Below are positions 11,766 to 21,294 of a stretch of 64,000 nt of DNA, one piece after another. Source of the DNA: Selaginella moellendorffii (Eukaryota > Streptophyta > Lycopodiopsida > Selaginellales > Selaginellaceae); contig NW_003314344.1 of NCBI RefSeq assembly GCF_000143415.4, forward strand, positions 194,336-258,335. The letters run 5' to 3'. The translations under genes were made by a program, and so were the position numbers. Under the pieces are notes generated by a model. That model had not been told where the DNA came from and searched no databases. It saw only the letters and a program-made list of their open reading frames with translations. Every line of letters begins with the position of its first letter. The stretch's first letter is position 1.

Positions 11766-13673
11766 ATGCCTGTAGGTAAGGGCGCGAGGCTTTGATCGTC
11801 CCTGTTGTGACACGATTTCTCGCAGATCTTCCTGGATTTTACTTCGACATCGAGCGGAATCGGTACTTCCCGATCTCGCGGAAGCCGGAGGAAGCGCCAG
11901 CGCCGGCGGCAACTCCAGAGGCATCTATTTGGTATGCTTTGCTCGGATTTAATGGGAATTTTACCAGGCTGGGAAGAAGAAAGTCATTCCGATTCCAAAG
12001 CTACTGCTCGACAGGGAAATCTTCCCAAGGAATCCAGTGTTCTTCCGACGATCTACAGTGGAAACATTCTCAGTTCGTCCTCAGGTATTTGGATTCTTTT
12101 TTTTTTTTCTTTGTTTTCATTGTCTCTCGTGTTTGTGTCTACAGACATGGAGATATGGTGTCATTACGCCCCAGTGCGCTGTGGGCTGGGGATATTGCGG
12201 CTATTTCGAAAACAATGCAGTGTTCATGGGTAGTTCTCAAGGAGCAGCCTTGTAAGTTTTCTTCCAAGGGTCTGTTCTTTCCTCTCCAATCTCACACTTT
12301 TTTTTTCTGTGCAGTGTTGTATCCGAAACACATTGTCGTCGTCCAAACGATCGTTTCTCAATGATAATCCATCCATTGCCAAAGAACGAGTCTCTGCTAG
12401 AGCCTGGAAGGAGACCGCCATCTCTCGCTGTAAATCGCTCCCTATGCGCCGGTGGTTCTTCCATGGTTACTGCGATCAAGACGCTGTCAACCAAGCAAAA
12501 TCCACACAAAATCGCAATGTATGGTGTCTTGTACCTTCTTCTTTCGTTTCTCTTTCAGCTACTTATCTGACTGAGTTTCATCCCAGAGTTGCAAGGCTGG
12601 GAAATGCTACTGGCGGCAGCTTGCAAGTACTCGATCTCGATACTCTGGCAGTCACAGCCGATGTGAGGATAAACTATACAGTGTGGACCGCGGACATGTT
12701 CCCGTGCGGAACTAAAGCATCAATTGGTAAAGCTCTTTCTCTGTCATTGCGCAAGCTATTATTGATCTTCACAGGAACGCACACCAGAGCTGGGGTGGTG
12801 AACCTGCAAACTGGGCAGCGAAGCTGGATATATCACTGTCCCCACGACGTTTTGTCACAGAAAACCGATAGCACCGTAAGCTTGCTCTCCGTTGCCTTCC
12901 TTTTCTTTTCCTAGTTCGATTGACTTGCAGGGAAATATTGTCGTGTGTGGATTCCGGAATGGCTGCATCTTGTCACTTGATATCCGCGAACGGCGGTTTT
13001 GGGTAAGTCAAATGCTTGTGCTTCGATTCTATCAAGCTCACTCCCCCCTTATTACAGAAGATGGATTCAAGGAACAGCATACGCATGAAATCATCCGTTT
13101 GTAGGTAGAGGTTCTGCTTTGACATGGAGCATTCTTTTAATCACGGATTTCTTTAGCTTGCTGCTGCTTCCATCGGATGAATCTTACGTGGTAGCCAGTG
13201 ACATGAGCGACAGTGTAAGTCTCACTGCTTTCGGTTTTCAACAGCTTTTATTATTTGGTCAGATTCGGCTGTGGGATCGGCGTCTTGTGGGAAGAGGATG
13301 GTTGCGTTCCTTCGAAGGACATAAGAACTCGTTTTCATCCCTGCAGCTTGGCATAGATCCGACTGGAACGGTTCTTATGTCAGGTTTGAGATAAAATGGA
13401 AAACGGGCATGAGATGGATGGTTTCCGATCGTTTCAGGATGTGAAGACAATGCTGTCAGGATCTGGAGCTTACGAACTGGCAGCCTGTTACACACAGAAA
13501 CTGGTATCAGCTGCACACCGGCGAAACTCGTCTTTCGAGGTACTTGTAGGAAGTTTGATCAAAAGCGGAGCTCAACCTTTTGAAACTCACTAGAATCCGA
13601 TGACGACGAACTGTGGAGTACATGGCTTGCTTCCCGCGATGAGCTAGTCTACATGCACGCATCATCGCTATAG
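11766..13673 (+). CDS. DCAF4-like WD40 protein (putative CUL4-DDB1 substrate receptor)
   Basis: Thirteen exons: 11766-11775, 11826-11920, 11968-12084, 12145-12251, 12315-12518, 12587-12726, 12775-12875, 12931-13002, 13058-13104, 13157-13214, 13263-13383, 13438-13539, 13594-13673; 417 aa. The N-terminus MPVDLPGFYFDIERNRYFPI matches the DCAF4/WDR21 family. WD40 blades include IRLWDRRLVGRGW followed by FEGHKNSFSSL, and EDNAVRIWSLRTG. The IRLWDRR block carries a WDxR-type DDB1-docking signature. Role by family: substrate receptor of a CUL4-DDB1 ubiquitin ligase; the substrate is unknown. Intron 2 is odd: reading frame and length both require a GC-AG intron (GAG then GCATCT, 47 bp), because the nearby GT would give a 36 bp intron and the wrong frame. 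The gene ends 53 bp before the convergent bL32 gene. Confidence 0.88.
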
Positions 13674-13726
13674 AGACTTAAAACGGTGGAGCTTCTCTTT
13701 CTCTTTCCTGGAGAACAACTTACAAC

Positions 13727-14301
13727 TTACAAGCGTGTTCTTCCGGCAAGCCTCGCTGCTGCCAGGAGATTGAGGAAATTCATGCCGACCACCACTGCTC
13801 TCGCATTGAACCGAGCCTGGAATCCCAACTCCAAGTAAGATAAACATAAAAAGGAATGACAATCACTTACTTCTTCTAACATGTCTTCTTCCTCCTCGTC
13901 GAGCATTCCCTCTTCTGTCAGACCATAGCCATCGCCAAAGCATTTGGGTGTTTCCTGGGCTCCAAAAACGCGAAACTTGAGTAACAGAGACCGAGAGAGA
14001 ATTTTTGGATTGGAGAAGTTACCGCCGGAGGTTGATCATCGGTTTCGTAGTAGAAGCTGTTTGAGCGGCCAGTGAGAACGGACTTTGCGAGGGACAGGGC
14101 CTTGTCGGCGGCTACTCGAGCTTTGCGCATCCACACGGCATGGCGGATTTTCCTCTTGGTTTTGGAGGTTCGCTTCTTGGGCACTGCCATGACGATGGTT
14201 GCCATACCTCTCTTGCTTGGTGGAGTCGATATTGGGCGAAATCGCAATGTGGTTGCTCCTCCCAGTCCCTGGCATGGTGCCATCGCCATGACCAGCGCCA
14301 T
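13727..14301 (-). CDS. RPL32: Plastid ribosomal protein bL32c, nuclear-encoded, with C-terminal extension
   Basis: Structural protein of the chloroplast large ribosomal subunit. Exons (minus): 14301-14023, 13954-13871, 13816-13727; 150 aa. The first 37 or so residues are a transit-peptide-like presequence. Mature bL32 follows, beginning [16 protein letters not shown] and continuing [18 protein letters not shown], which closely matches plastid-genome rpl32 products. Residues after about 93, encoded by exons 2-3, are not part of plastid L32: an acidic stretch ([15 protein letters not shown]), then [20 protein letters not shown]. The start at 14301 is the first ATG that gives a plausible transit peptide; an upstream in-frame ATG (14337) lies in a less likely leader. 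The stop TAA lies inside a GTAAGT-like string, so a further exon cannot be excluded. Confidence 0.88.
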
Positions 14302-15205
14302 TGCTACTCTATCTCTCCAAAAAATAAAACCCTGCACAGTTATATCAAGGTAGAGTTTACCTTAGTTGACTTTTGTTGACCGGCGTGGTGATAGTCATAG
14401 TTGATGAGGCTGAGGTTCTGGATGCCAATGCTTCTAAGGGCGACAGATCAGCTGTCGAGCTTGCTTCAGAAAGTTCACGTCTCGGAACTTTCTTGCAAGC
14501 GAAATGGTGATTCAATCTCAGCAGGGATTTTTGGATGTAAGAACAATGTTTTTTTCCTCTGGATTCCTTAGCCAACTGATCAGTCTTGCAGGACGAGTAA
14601 TTACACTTAGATGAACAAACTGTCCACTCTAGGCCACCTCCCTCAGTGGCAGCAGGAGAGAGACTATTTTGCTGGGCTGCCTTGATCGAGCAAGTACCTG
14701 CAATAGTGCATACACTGTCAACCCTTCAATGTACGTCCTCGTGATGTATGGAGTTATGTCTCCGCATCGTTAATTTTGGGATCCCCAACTACAAACCTCT
14801 CGTCCTGTTCCATCATGCTCACTTCTGAATGGCAGGCGGATGACAAGCTTGACAGTCTTTCCGCAAGTGAAACTCCGATGCTGGACATTTCTGCTGTAGA
14901 AACAAATAACTTCACCACACTTCATCCTTATCTCATAGCAGGTTGGCAATTTCCTCATCACTAAGCACGGCATTGAACAATATCGCTTGTCGGTCTGCAG
15001 GATGAGTCGAAAACCGCTAGCGAAAGAGGGTGGTCACTGATGATTCCGGAAATTTGCATCTTCTTGCGATCCAAGCTCACAACCGTTTAATGTTCGACCT
15101 ACTGAAGCTATGTCTTCTTCTGCTTCTTTCAAATAACTGAGCCAACGGTTTTGATTTAACCAAAGTCAAGAGCGGATATGCCTAGAACATTGTTCGAGTA
15201 TTATA
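14302..15205. other. Intergenic region with coding-like fragments
   Basis: About 900 bp between bL32 and Fic. Short coding-like stretches are visible. One is plus strand about 14380-14510, open and Glu/Ala-rich. Another is minus strand about 14890-14755, starting MSSIGVSLAERLSSLSSA and ending in a stop near 14755. Neither joins to a convincing gene. They may be relics. Confidence 0.3.
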
Positions 15206-16258
15206 TCACTCCTCAGTTGGAGTAGCAGCCTCCTCCATGGCACGGAAGAACCTCTTCCACGACACGTAAATCCCCTCGGCGATCATGGCAGTGAGATCGT
15301 CCGGGCTTCCCAGCTTGTCCGAGTAGAACACCGGAAGATTGTAAAGCGTGTCCACCTTGTCGCCCAAATGATCCGCGCGCTCGAAGCAGTGAATGTAATT
15401 CTCTCGATCCACAAACGGTGGATCCACGCCGTCATCCTCCGCATCTCGATCTTCCAGCAAAACATTTGGATGTGGAGGCCCAATGCTCCTCACCGCCGCC
15501 GCCAAAAGAATCCGCCCAATCCTCCCATTCCCATCCCTGAAGGGATGGATTGCCTCAAACTGGTAGAAGAGCTGGCCGCCAAGCTCCAGCAGGGCATGGC
15601 AGCGCTCGCCCACGTCACCAATGTCCCGGAATATCCCCGCCAGCGAGAGGTTACAGTCACGCACGAGCTCCGCCAGCTCGGCCGCCACGCTGGCGGGCCG
15701 CCGGAACATCCGCCAGTATCCCACGCTCGTCCGCGTGAACGCATCCTCGCGTCGAATCCTCCCTGCGATCTCGGGCTTGGACGTCGCCAGCAGCATCTCG
15801 TGCGCGCGAGCGATCCCCTCCACGCTGAATCGCGGGATCTTCTGATGGATGACGCTGGCCAGCGCGAGATTGAGGCATCGCATCACCTCTGCGCGGCGAT
15901 CGTCGTGGGGGGCGGCGGCCAGATGCTCGCCGCGGCGCACGGCGTCCAGCGTGAGATCGAAGCTTTCGTAGCCTTCTTGTTCGATCCTGTTGGCCTGGAA
16001 GAGGAACTGGGCCAAGCCCTGGATGGATCCGTACGACGCCCCGCCCCAGCGCCTGTGGAGCTCCGGCATCGCCTCGTACCTCTTGCAAAATCCGGCGATG
16101 GCGGCCACCATGTCGCTGGTGCTCATGCGCGTCTTCCGCCAAAACGGGCGCTCCGTGTAGATGAGATCCCTAGACACGTCCCTGGATTCGTTCCCCACTG
16201 GAGCTCGGCGCGTCTGGATCGCGCCTCCAGCGCCCCATATCAGCCCGCCAGCATCCAT
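15206..16258 (-). CDS. Fic/DOC domain protein (putative AMPylase or related transferase)
   Basis: Intronless, 350 aa. The Fic catalytic motif HPFRDGNGRIGR is complete, with the catalytic His at residue 238, so transfer of AMP or a related group from a nucleotide to a hydroxyl side chain is the expected activity. Upstream, FLFQANRIEQEGYESF (about 85-100) resembles the inhibitory-helix motif (S/T)xxxE(G/N): the regulatory Glu is in place but flanking positions are changed. No membrane segment or TPR repeats are seen, so it is not an FICD/HYPE-type ER protein; it looks more like stand-alone bacterial or fungal Fic proteins. It is intronless and GC-rich among intron-rich neighbours, which hints at gene transfer or retroposition. 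It lies 5' to 5' with aquarius sequence, as does its broken twin at 55.7-56.3 kb. Confidence 0.9.
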   Translation of the reverse strand: MDAGGLIWGAGGAIQTRRAPVGNESRDVSRDLIYTERPFWRKTRMSTSDMVAAIAGFCKRYEAMPELHRRWGGASYGSIQGLAQFLFQANRIEQEGYESFDLTLDAVRRGEHLAAAPHDDRRAEVMRCLNLALASVIHQKIPRFSVEGIARAHEMLLATSKPEIAGRIRREDAFTRTSVGYWRMFRRPASVAAELAELVRDCNLSLAGIFRDIGDVGERCHALLELGGQLFYQFEAIHPFRDGNGRIGRILLAAAVRSIGPPHPNVLLEDRDAEDDGVDPPFVDRENYIHCFERADHLGDKVDTLYNLPVFYSDKLGSPDDLTAMIAEGIYVSWKRFFRAMEEAATPTEE

Positions 16259-16499
16259 AGCCTTGACCTAATTCTATGAAAATTTTGATTTATGACCTAA
16301 CTTGACCTTATTTATAAACACATGTGGAGGTCGTTTAACTAAGTTAAAAAATATTATTTTCTTTTACCTTTCTTTACTTTCTGGGGAAAGGTTGTTATGA
16401 ATATTTAAAATATTCCATTAAAATATTTTTTAGTTTTTCTAAGTTTAAAAGATTTAACCTGATGTGTTTGGAACGTTTGTGTGTTTGCTCTATAACTTT

Positions 16500-17760
16500 G
16501 ATAAATTTTTTCTCTAGTTTCGAGAAAATGTACTTGCTTGAAGTGTTTCCATGAGGAAATAAATCTTTTCTTTGTTATTGCACTGAATTTTCACCGTTCA
16601 GGTAGGAAGTCAAGCTTTTGCAGTGACCGTGTTTTAACATAGTTTCTCTCCCATGTTTCTCAGGGCAGTCCCTAAAAAGAGAAGACAAACTACTTGCTTT
16701 TTCTCATACACAGTTTCCAGGTTATACTCTCTGCAACGGTTTAACTGGTTTTTTGTATTGTAGAGCTTGGAAGATCCCTTGGTGGCGGACTCGGTTCTGC
16801 GACTGGTCTCAATGGAGCTTTGGCACAGCTTGTCTCCTGGTCGTATAAACGTACGTGTTTAATCAGGTGTCTGCGTGACATTTTCTGATTTGATTCTTCA
16901 CATGAGATAGCGTGCCTCTTCAAGACGTTAACGTCGAGACCTTTCTGATCGTCAAGCTCAAAATCCGCATAGAACTGAAGTAAGTCCACGGGTTTCCGGA
17001 AGAGCACTCCTTGAACAACCGCCAGATCTTTTCCGAATCTTCAGAATACAGGGGTGAGTGACAGCACCGATGACTACGAAAAACCAAAGCCTGGCATCTG
17101 GCTAAGAAGATCAATTAAAAACTCTACAGAGCACTCACAAAACAGAAGAGCCGATGCGTCAGTTTCACTTCCCACAACAGCACCATCTAGAACCTTGAAA
17201 GCACTAGTTTAGTACGTAAAATTGTACCATCGATCCACTTTACCTTTCATCAAAGATGGCAGAAACCGTACTTCCAGCTTTCTTCTGCAGCCTCCGCCAT
17301 GGCTTAAGAAGCTTTTCGTCGTGAAAGAGCTCCATGCAATTTTATTCACTCGTTTCAACTCTTAGCATTTAACCAGGAGCCCAAGGGTTGTACGAGGAAT
17401 ACTAGTCAATTTGAGACTGACTTTATGTGCAGCTTAAAGAGATGGCACTGTGGAATGCCGGGGCGTTAAACAATCGCAAAGAATTGACAAAGTGTTTATC
17501 GAAGCTGAGCGTTCAAGAATTAAAAGATTTGGTCTGCAACAAGGTATATATAAAGCGCTGTACGTGGATTTCATTTCTGACATTTTCGTGCACAGTTGAT
17601 GCTGGGAACAGATACTTGGGCAGACAGGGTGATTTTTTAAAAGAAGTTCTAGTCTCAGCCTTTGAGAAAGGGATTTCATCAATGGTCTTCCACTGTATCC
17701 TACTGAGACCGTGATGTGGGATGAAAGTTTGGTGCCAAGCGTCAACTACACCGGCTAGGC
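16500..17760 (+). pseudogene. Aquarius (AQR) pseudogene, truncated and internally inverted
   Basis: Colinear homology to the intact AQR gene at 56.3-61.4 kb, from its exon 2 to the first part of exon 9. Exon 1 is absent and nothing downstream of about 17770 matches. The exon 2 copy hits a stop soon after FRENVLA. Exons 5-7 are present only in reverse orientation (16911-17334). The exon 9 copy lacks 13 bp present at 57938-57950 (frameshift) and carries TAG at 17756-17758 where the intact gene has GAG. Introns are retained, so it arose by DNA duplication and not by retroposition. Confidence 0.92.
16911..17334 (-). other. Inverted exon 5-7 segment inside the AQR pseudogene
   Basis: This stretch is the reverse complement of about 57069-57593 in the intact gene, with deletions (for example most of the exon 7 start). 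The flanks are in normal orientation: left, the exon 4-intron boundary region ending TTGATTCT; right, TGCAATTTTATTCACTC. The right breakpoint is clean at the base level. Confidence 0.88.
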
Positions 17761-17764
17761 AAGC

Positions 17765-18461
17765 CACTTCTGAGCAGGAAACTTGAATTGCATAGTTTTC
17801 CCAAGATATTGTAACATCCATGGTTGATATTTGTTTGCAATATCAAGACTGCGGTGGAATGGTAGGCAGATCAAAGCAGGATGTGTGGGCCGTGAGCCTC
17901 ACACATCCTGATTGGTCTCGATTGGTCTCTATGAGAGATCCTCTATAGAGTTTCGGCCACAATGTTTCATCGACTTACCAGAAATTGATGTCTTTCGGTT
18001 TGGAACAGGAAGGAGAGTTTGTCCCGGTGCAAAGCTTGGACTTGATGCTGTCCATTGCGCGATATTGGTGATCCAGCAAAACTGAACATGGATCAAACAT
18101 ATTTTGGACTGGTATGTCAAAAGAGTCAACGGCTATCCCGATACCCAGGCTAGATTCTCATGTTTACTAGAAACTTCAGGCTTGTTTCTTCCATAAAGTT
18201 TGTTTATTCCTAGAGTTTCTCCAAATATCACTTATATTTTACATGGTTTATAAATTATGATTTTTCCACATATCAATACATTGTTATAAGCAAGAGTCAT
18301 CCTCCAAAAATAGTCATAGTAGCATGAGATGGAGCATATAGTTCATAATGGAGATGTACCTAAACCCTGAAAACTTTTAGGCCGTCGATTAGGCCCGATC
18401 CTGACCGTCCGTGTAGTACTGTTTTGGGGTTTAGAGTTCTTGGGTAGGGTTTGGACTCCGT
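17765..18461. other. Intergenic region upstream of the Crinkler-like gene
   Basis: No gene seen. An imperfect inverted repeat occurs at about 17876-17910 (CAGGATGTGTGGG facing CTCACACATCCTG). GGTTTAG and TAGGGTTTGG telo-box-like motifs occur at about 18427-18452, just before the start codon at 18462. Confidence 0.35.
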
Positions 18462-21294
18462 ATGGAAGGGTATGTGAATGTAGCTGTGCCAGGAGGGAGT
18501 TCCAAGGCTTTCAGGGTTGATAGCTGTAAAGAAAGTGTCCTATCGCGTCTTGAGAAGCTGTATGGTGTTGGAGATCTACTCGATGCTGAGGGTTTTCCCC
18601 TCATAGAGGAAAGGTTGCACGCCGGCAGCTATGTCTACGCCATTCAAGGTATGTGCTAAATATTGTGTTTTCTTTGTCCTGATAAACTTGCGGTTTCGTT
18701 TTAACCAGGGCCAGAGCATGTCGTTGCAGAGCTCTGCCGCATCTATGCTGACCGTTTACGGGAAGCCCGAGATGTCACTCTGGAGAGGAACGCCCTGAGA
18801 GAAGATGACAGGCTTCCCATGGACGGCCTAGGTGATCTGCAGATACCGAGAGCTGATCCGGGGCTCTGCTTTCCAATTGTCGGCAGGCATGAGACACTCT
18901 GTTCGCTGGTGTATGGAGCTGTTTTGGCGTTCCGAAACTTCACACGGGCCAATAAGTGCAGTGCCTCCGTGGATGCGGGTCTCAGGGATCCTCACTTCAA
19001 CGCATTGATTGCGTATCCTGGGGCAGGCAAGTCTACCATTGGCAGGGACTTTCCTGCTGTTTTCAGGAAGTTTTGGACGTCGGGAGATGCCATTGAGTTT
19101 CTCAAGTCGCGGAAGCTGCTGGTGAATCGTGATTTCATTCAGATGGTGCAGGACTCTTTGGGTTATAACTTGTGTTTGTATCACAATATCCACGACCATC
19201 AAGGGGGTCTACTCTATCCCGTTGAGAGGAAGCTAGCTTCCTCGAAATCTTTTGAGCAGATTCTGGCATTAAGGTATGGAAATGTAGTTTCTTGTTTTCT
19301 GATTGTTTTTCTGATGCATGGAGGTTCAGGCTTCTCTTTGCGGCTGTTTCCAAGCCTGTGCCCACTCTGTCGTATGAAAGTATGCTACAGTCTATTGCAC
19401 ACATCGCCACGAGGATTACTCTGAATGACGTGCTTATTTTCTTCCGTAAAGCCGTGGAGACATCCCCATCCCACCAGAGGCCGATTCTCGTATCACTATT
19501 CCTCGACGAAATTAATTGTGCCGAGCATCTTGGGAATGCCTCCTGGCTGCAGGAGGTATTATCGTCTTATGTTTACTCCTTCCAAGCTTCAAGGGAGACA
19601 AACGTTTTACTTGTGGTCACTGCATCAGATAAGGCTGCGTCCTTCAGGCTGGGAAAAACTCCACATATTCCGATTCCTGTGTCCGCTCTGAAGGCCGAGG
19701 ATGCTGTTACGGTTGTTACAAACTTCTTTAACAGGCTTTCTGTTACACTTGGCCGCAGCGAGAAATTCTGCCCGAGCAACATACTCAAACTCTGCATTTC
19801 ACTTATTGGAGGGATGCCCCGACACTTGGGATACATGATAAGGGGAATGCTTACCAGCGACCCATCGGAACGCATCTGCGCAGCAACACTCTTACAGACC
19901 GCTCAGGAGTTCACCACTGATATTCTCATGGCAACTCTGAAAAATACAATCTCTCTCACTTCATGGAGTATCGACAAGTATGAACACGGTACTGGTTTTG
20001 CTATACTGCTAACTGCTCTGCGGCATTCTCTGCTGGGTACCGTCATCTACAGGTCGGACCCGGTTGTAGACAGCAACGACATACGTGTGATCCAATTTGA
20101 GGACAACTCTTGGGGCGCTTTAGAGCAGAAAGGGCTAATATCGTTGCAGCTTGTGGATTCCAATGCTTCACTTGAACCTGATCAGTGGCGCTGTCGAGCA
20201 CACTTTCCTCCCTTGCTTGCTCTCGCAATGCAGAGCGGCAGTAACGACTATTTTACTCCTTGTTTCCCATCTGCTACAGAGCGAAGATTTCGTGGACGGG
20301 AATTGAGCGACTTACAATTCATAGCCTTTATGATCTTTCTTCTGAAGTCACCCTTATTAGAAGAAGGATCACCTCATGTGTTCAGGTAAAAAGCTTTTCT
20401 CTTTATGCAATTTCGGTGACTAAGATGATTTTGCAGGCTGCGAGATATTGTTCCGTGTGTTTGGGATATTCATAGGGAGCTGGAGTCGCTAGTTCTACCT
20501 TATCCAGATGAAGGTCGGGTTACGCCGTACAGGACAATGGACCACGTTACTGGAGCTGCTCTACAGGCACTGGTTTTGCGTCTAGGCCCCAGGTTTTCTC
20601 TGCTCGCCAGTGGGAATTCTGGTTTGGATTCTGTGCACGTTCTTGACAACTTCCTCATTATCACCCACACAAGGTCGTCTGATGATGCTAAAGAACAACC
20701 ACAGTCAGATGCTGCCACGATCTTTTGGACATGTCTCTCGGACTTGACAGGGGTAGCTCGTCTGGAGCATTTGACAACCGCTGACTTGGACGAGTTCGGG
20801 CCTGTGCCTACAGATTTACAACAGGAGGTTCAGCAGTTGTGTGATAACATTGATTTGGACGAGTTCGGGCCTGCGCCTGCAGATTTACAACAGGAGGTCC
20901 TGTCACGCAAGCGGTTGCGTGACAACATACCTTCATCTCCAGCACCCTCGAGTGGACCATCCAGACTCACCCGTTCTAAACGAGCATCAAAGTTGAGGTA
21001 TGATAATTTTGTTGGGATGCATGAAGAAGTCGACTATCCAACACAGTCAGCAGGTATTTTATTTTGTTTTCTTAGCTCATTTCTGTTTATTTTTTTCCTT
21101 TGGCAGGATGCTATGATCTATCAAATATTGTTTATATATACTCTTCCGACCATTACATAGAGCAGTCGGAGCGGTCGAAGATCATGAATTCCCAGAATCC
21201 GTTGTCCAGAAGGATTGTCATCAGGCAGGCTGATTCAGCAGGCGTTCTGGACATGCTGTCCGAGGTTCGCCATTTATCTCCTCTTGTAGTTTGA
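18462..21294 (+). CDS. Crinkler (CRN)-like NTPase
   Basis: Five exons: 18462-18648, 18709-19273, 19330-20385, 20437-21053, 21107-21294; 870 aa, frame kept throughout. The first 65 or so residues (VNVAVPGGSSKAFRVDS to AGSYVYAIQGP) look like the ubiquitin-like header of CRN proteins. A STAND/AAA-type NTPase core follows: Walker A AYPGAGKST at about 163-171 and Walker B LVSLFLDEIN at about 304-313. The C-terminal part has two tandem copies of DLDEFGPxPxDLQQEV, a basic stretch (SRLTRSKRASKLR) and no recognised nuclease domain. CRN proteins are known as oomycete effectors and, in plants and other eukaryotes, as proposed conflict-system NTPases; the role here is unknown. An extra downstream exon after 21360 (GMEDKRLLLFTINVG) is conceivable but I could not join it in frame. 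Confidence 0.65.

Noticed and set aside
11792-12364. 190 aa ORF reading through exons and introns of the DCAF4-like gene
   Set aside because: Only its first part is coding. It reads through splice sites in the wrong frame after exon 2.
14755-14890. Minus-strand coding-like exon (MSSIGVSLAERLSSLSSA...)
   Set aside because: Could not be joined to another exon with valid splice sites. Retained only as a comment on the intergenic region.
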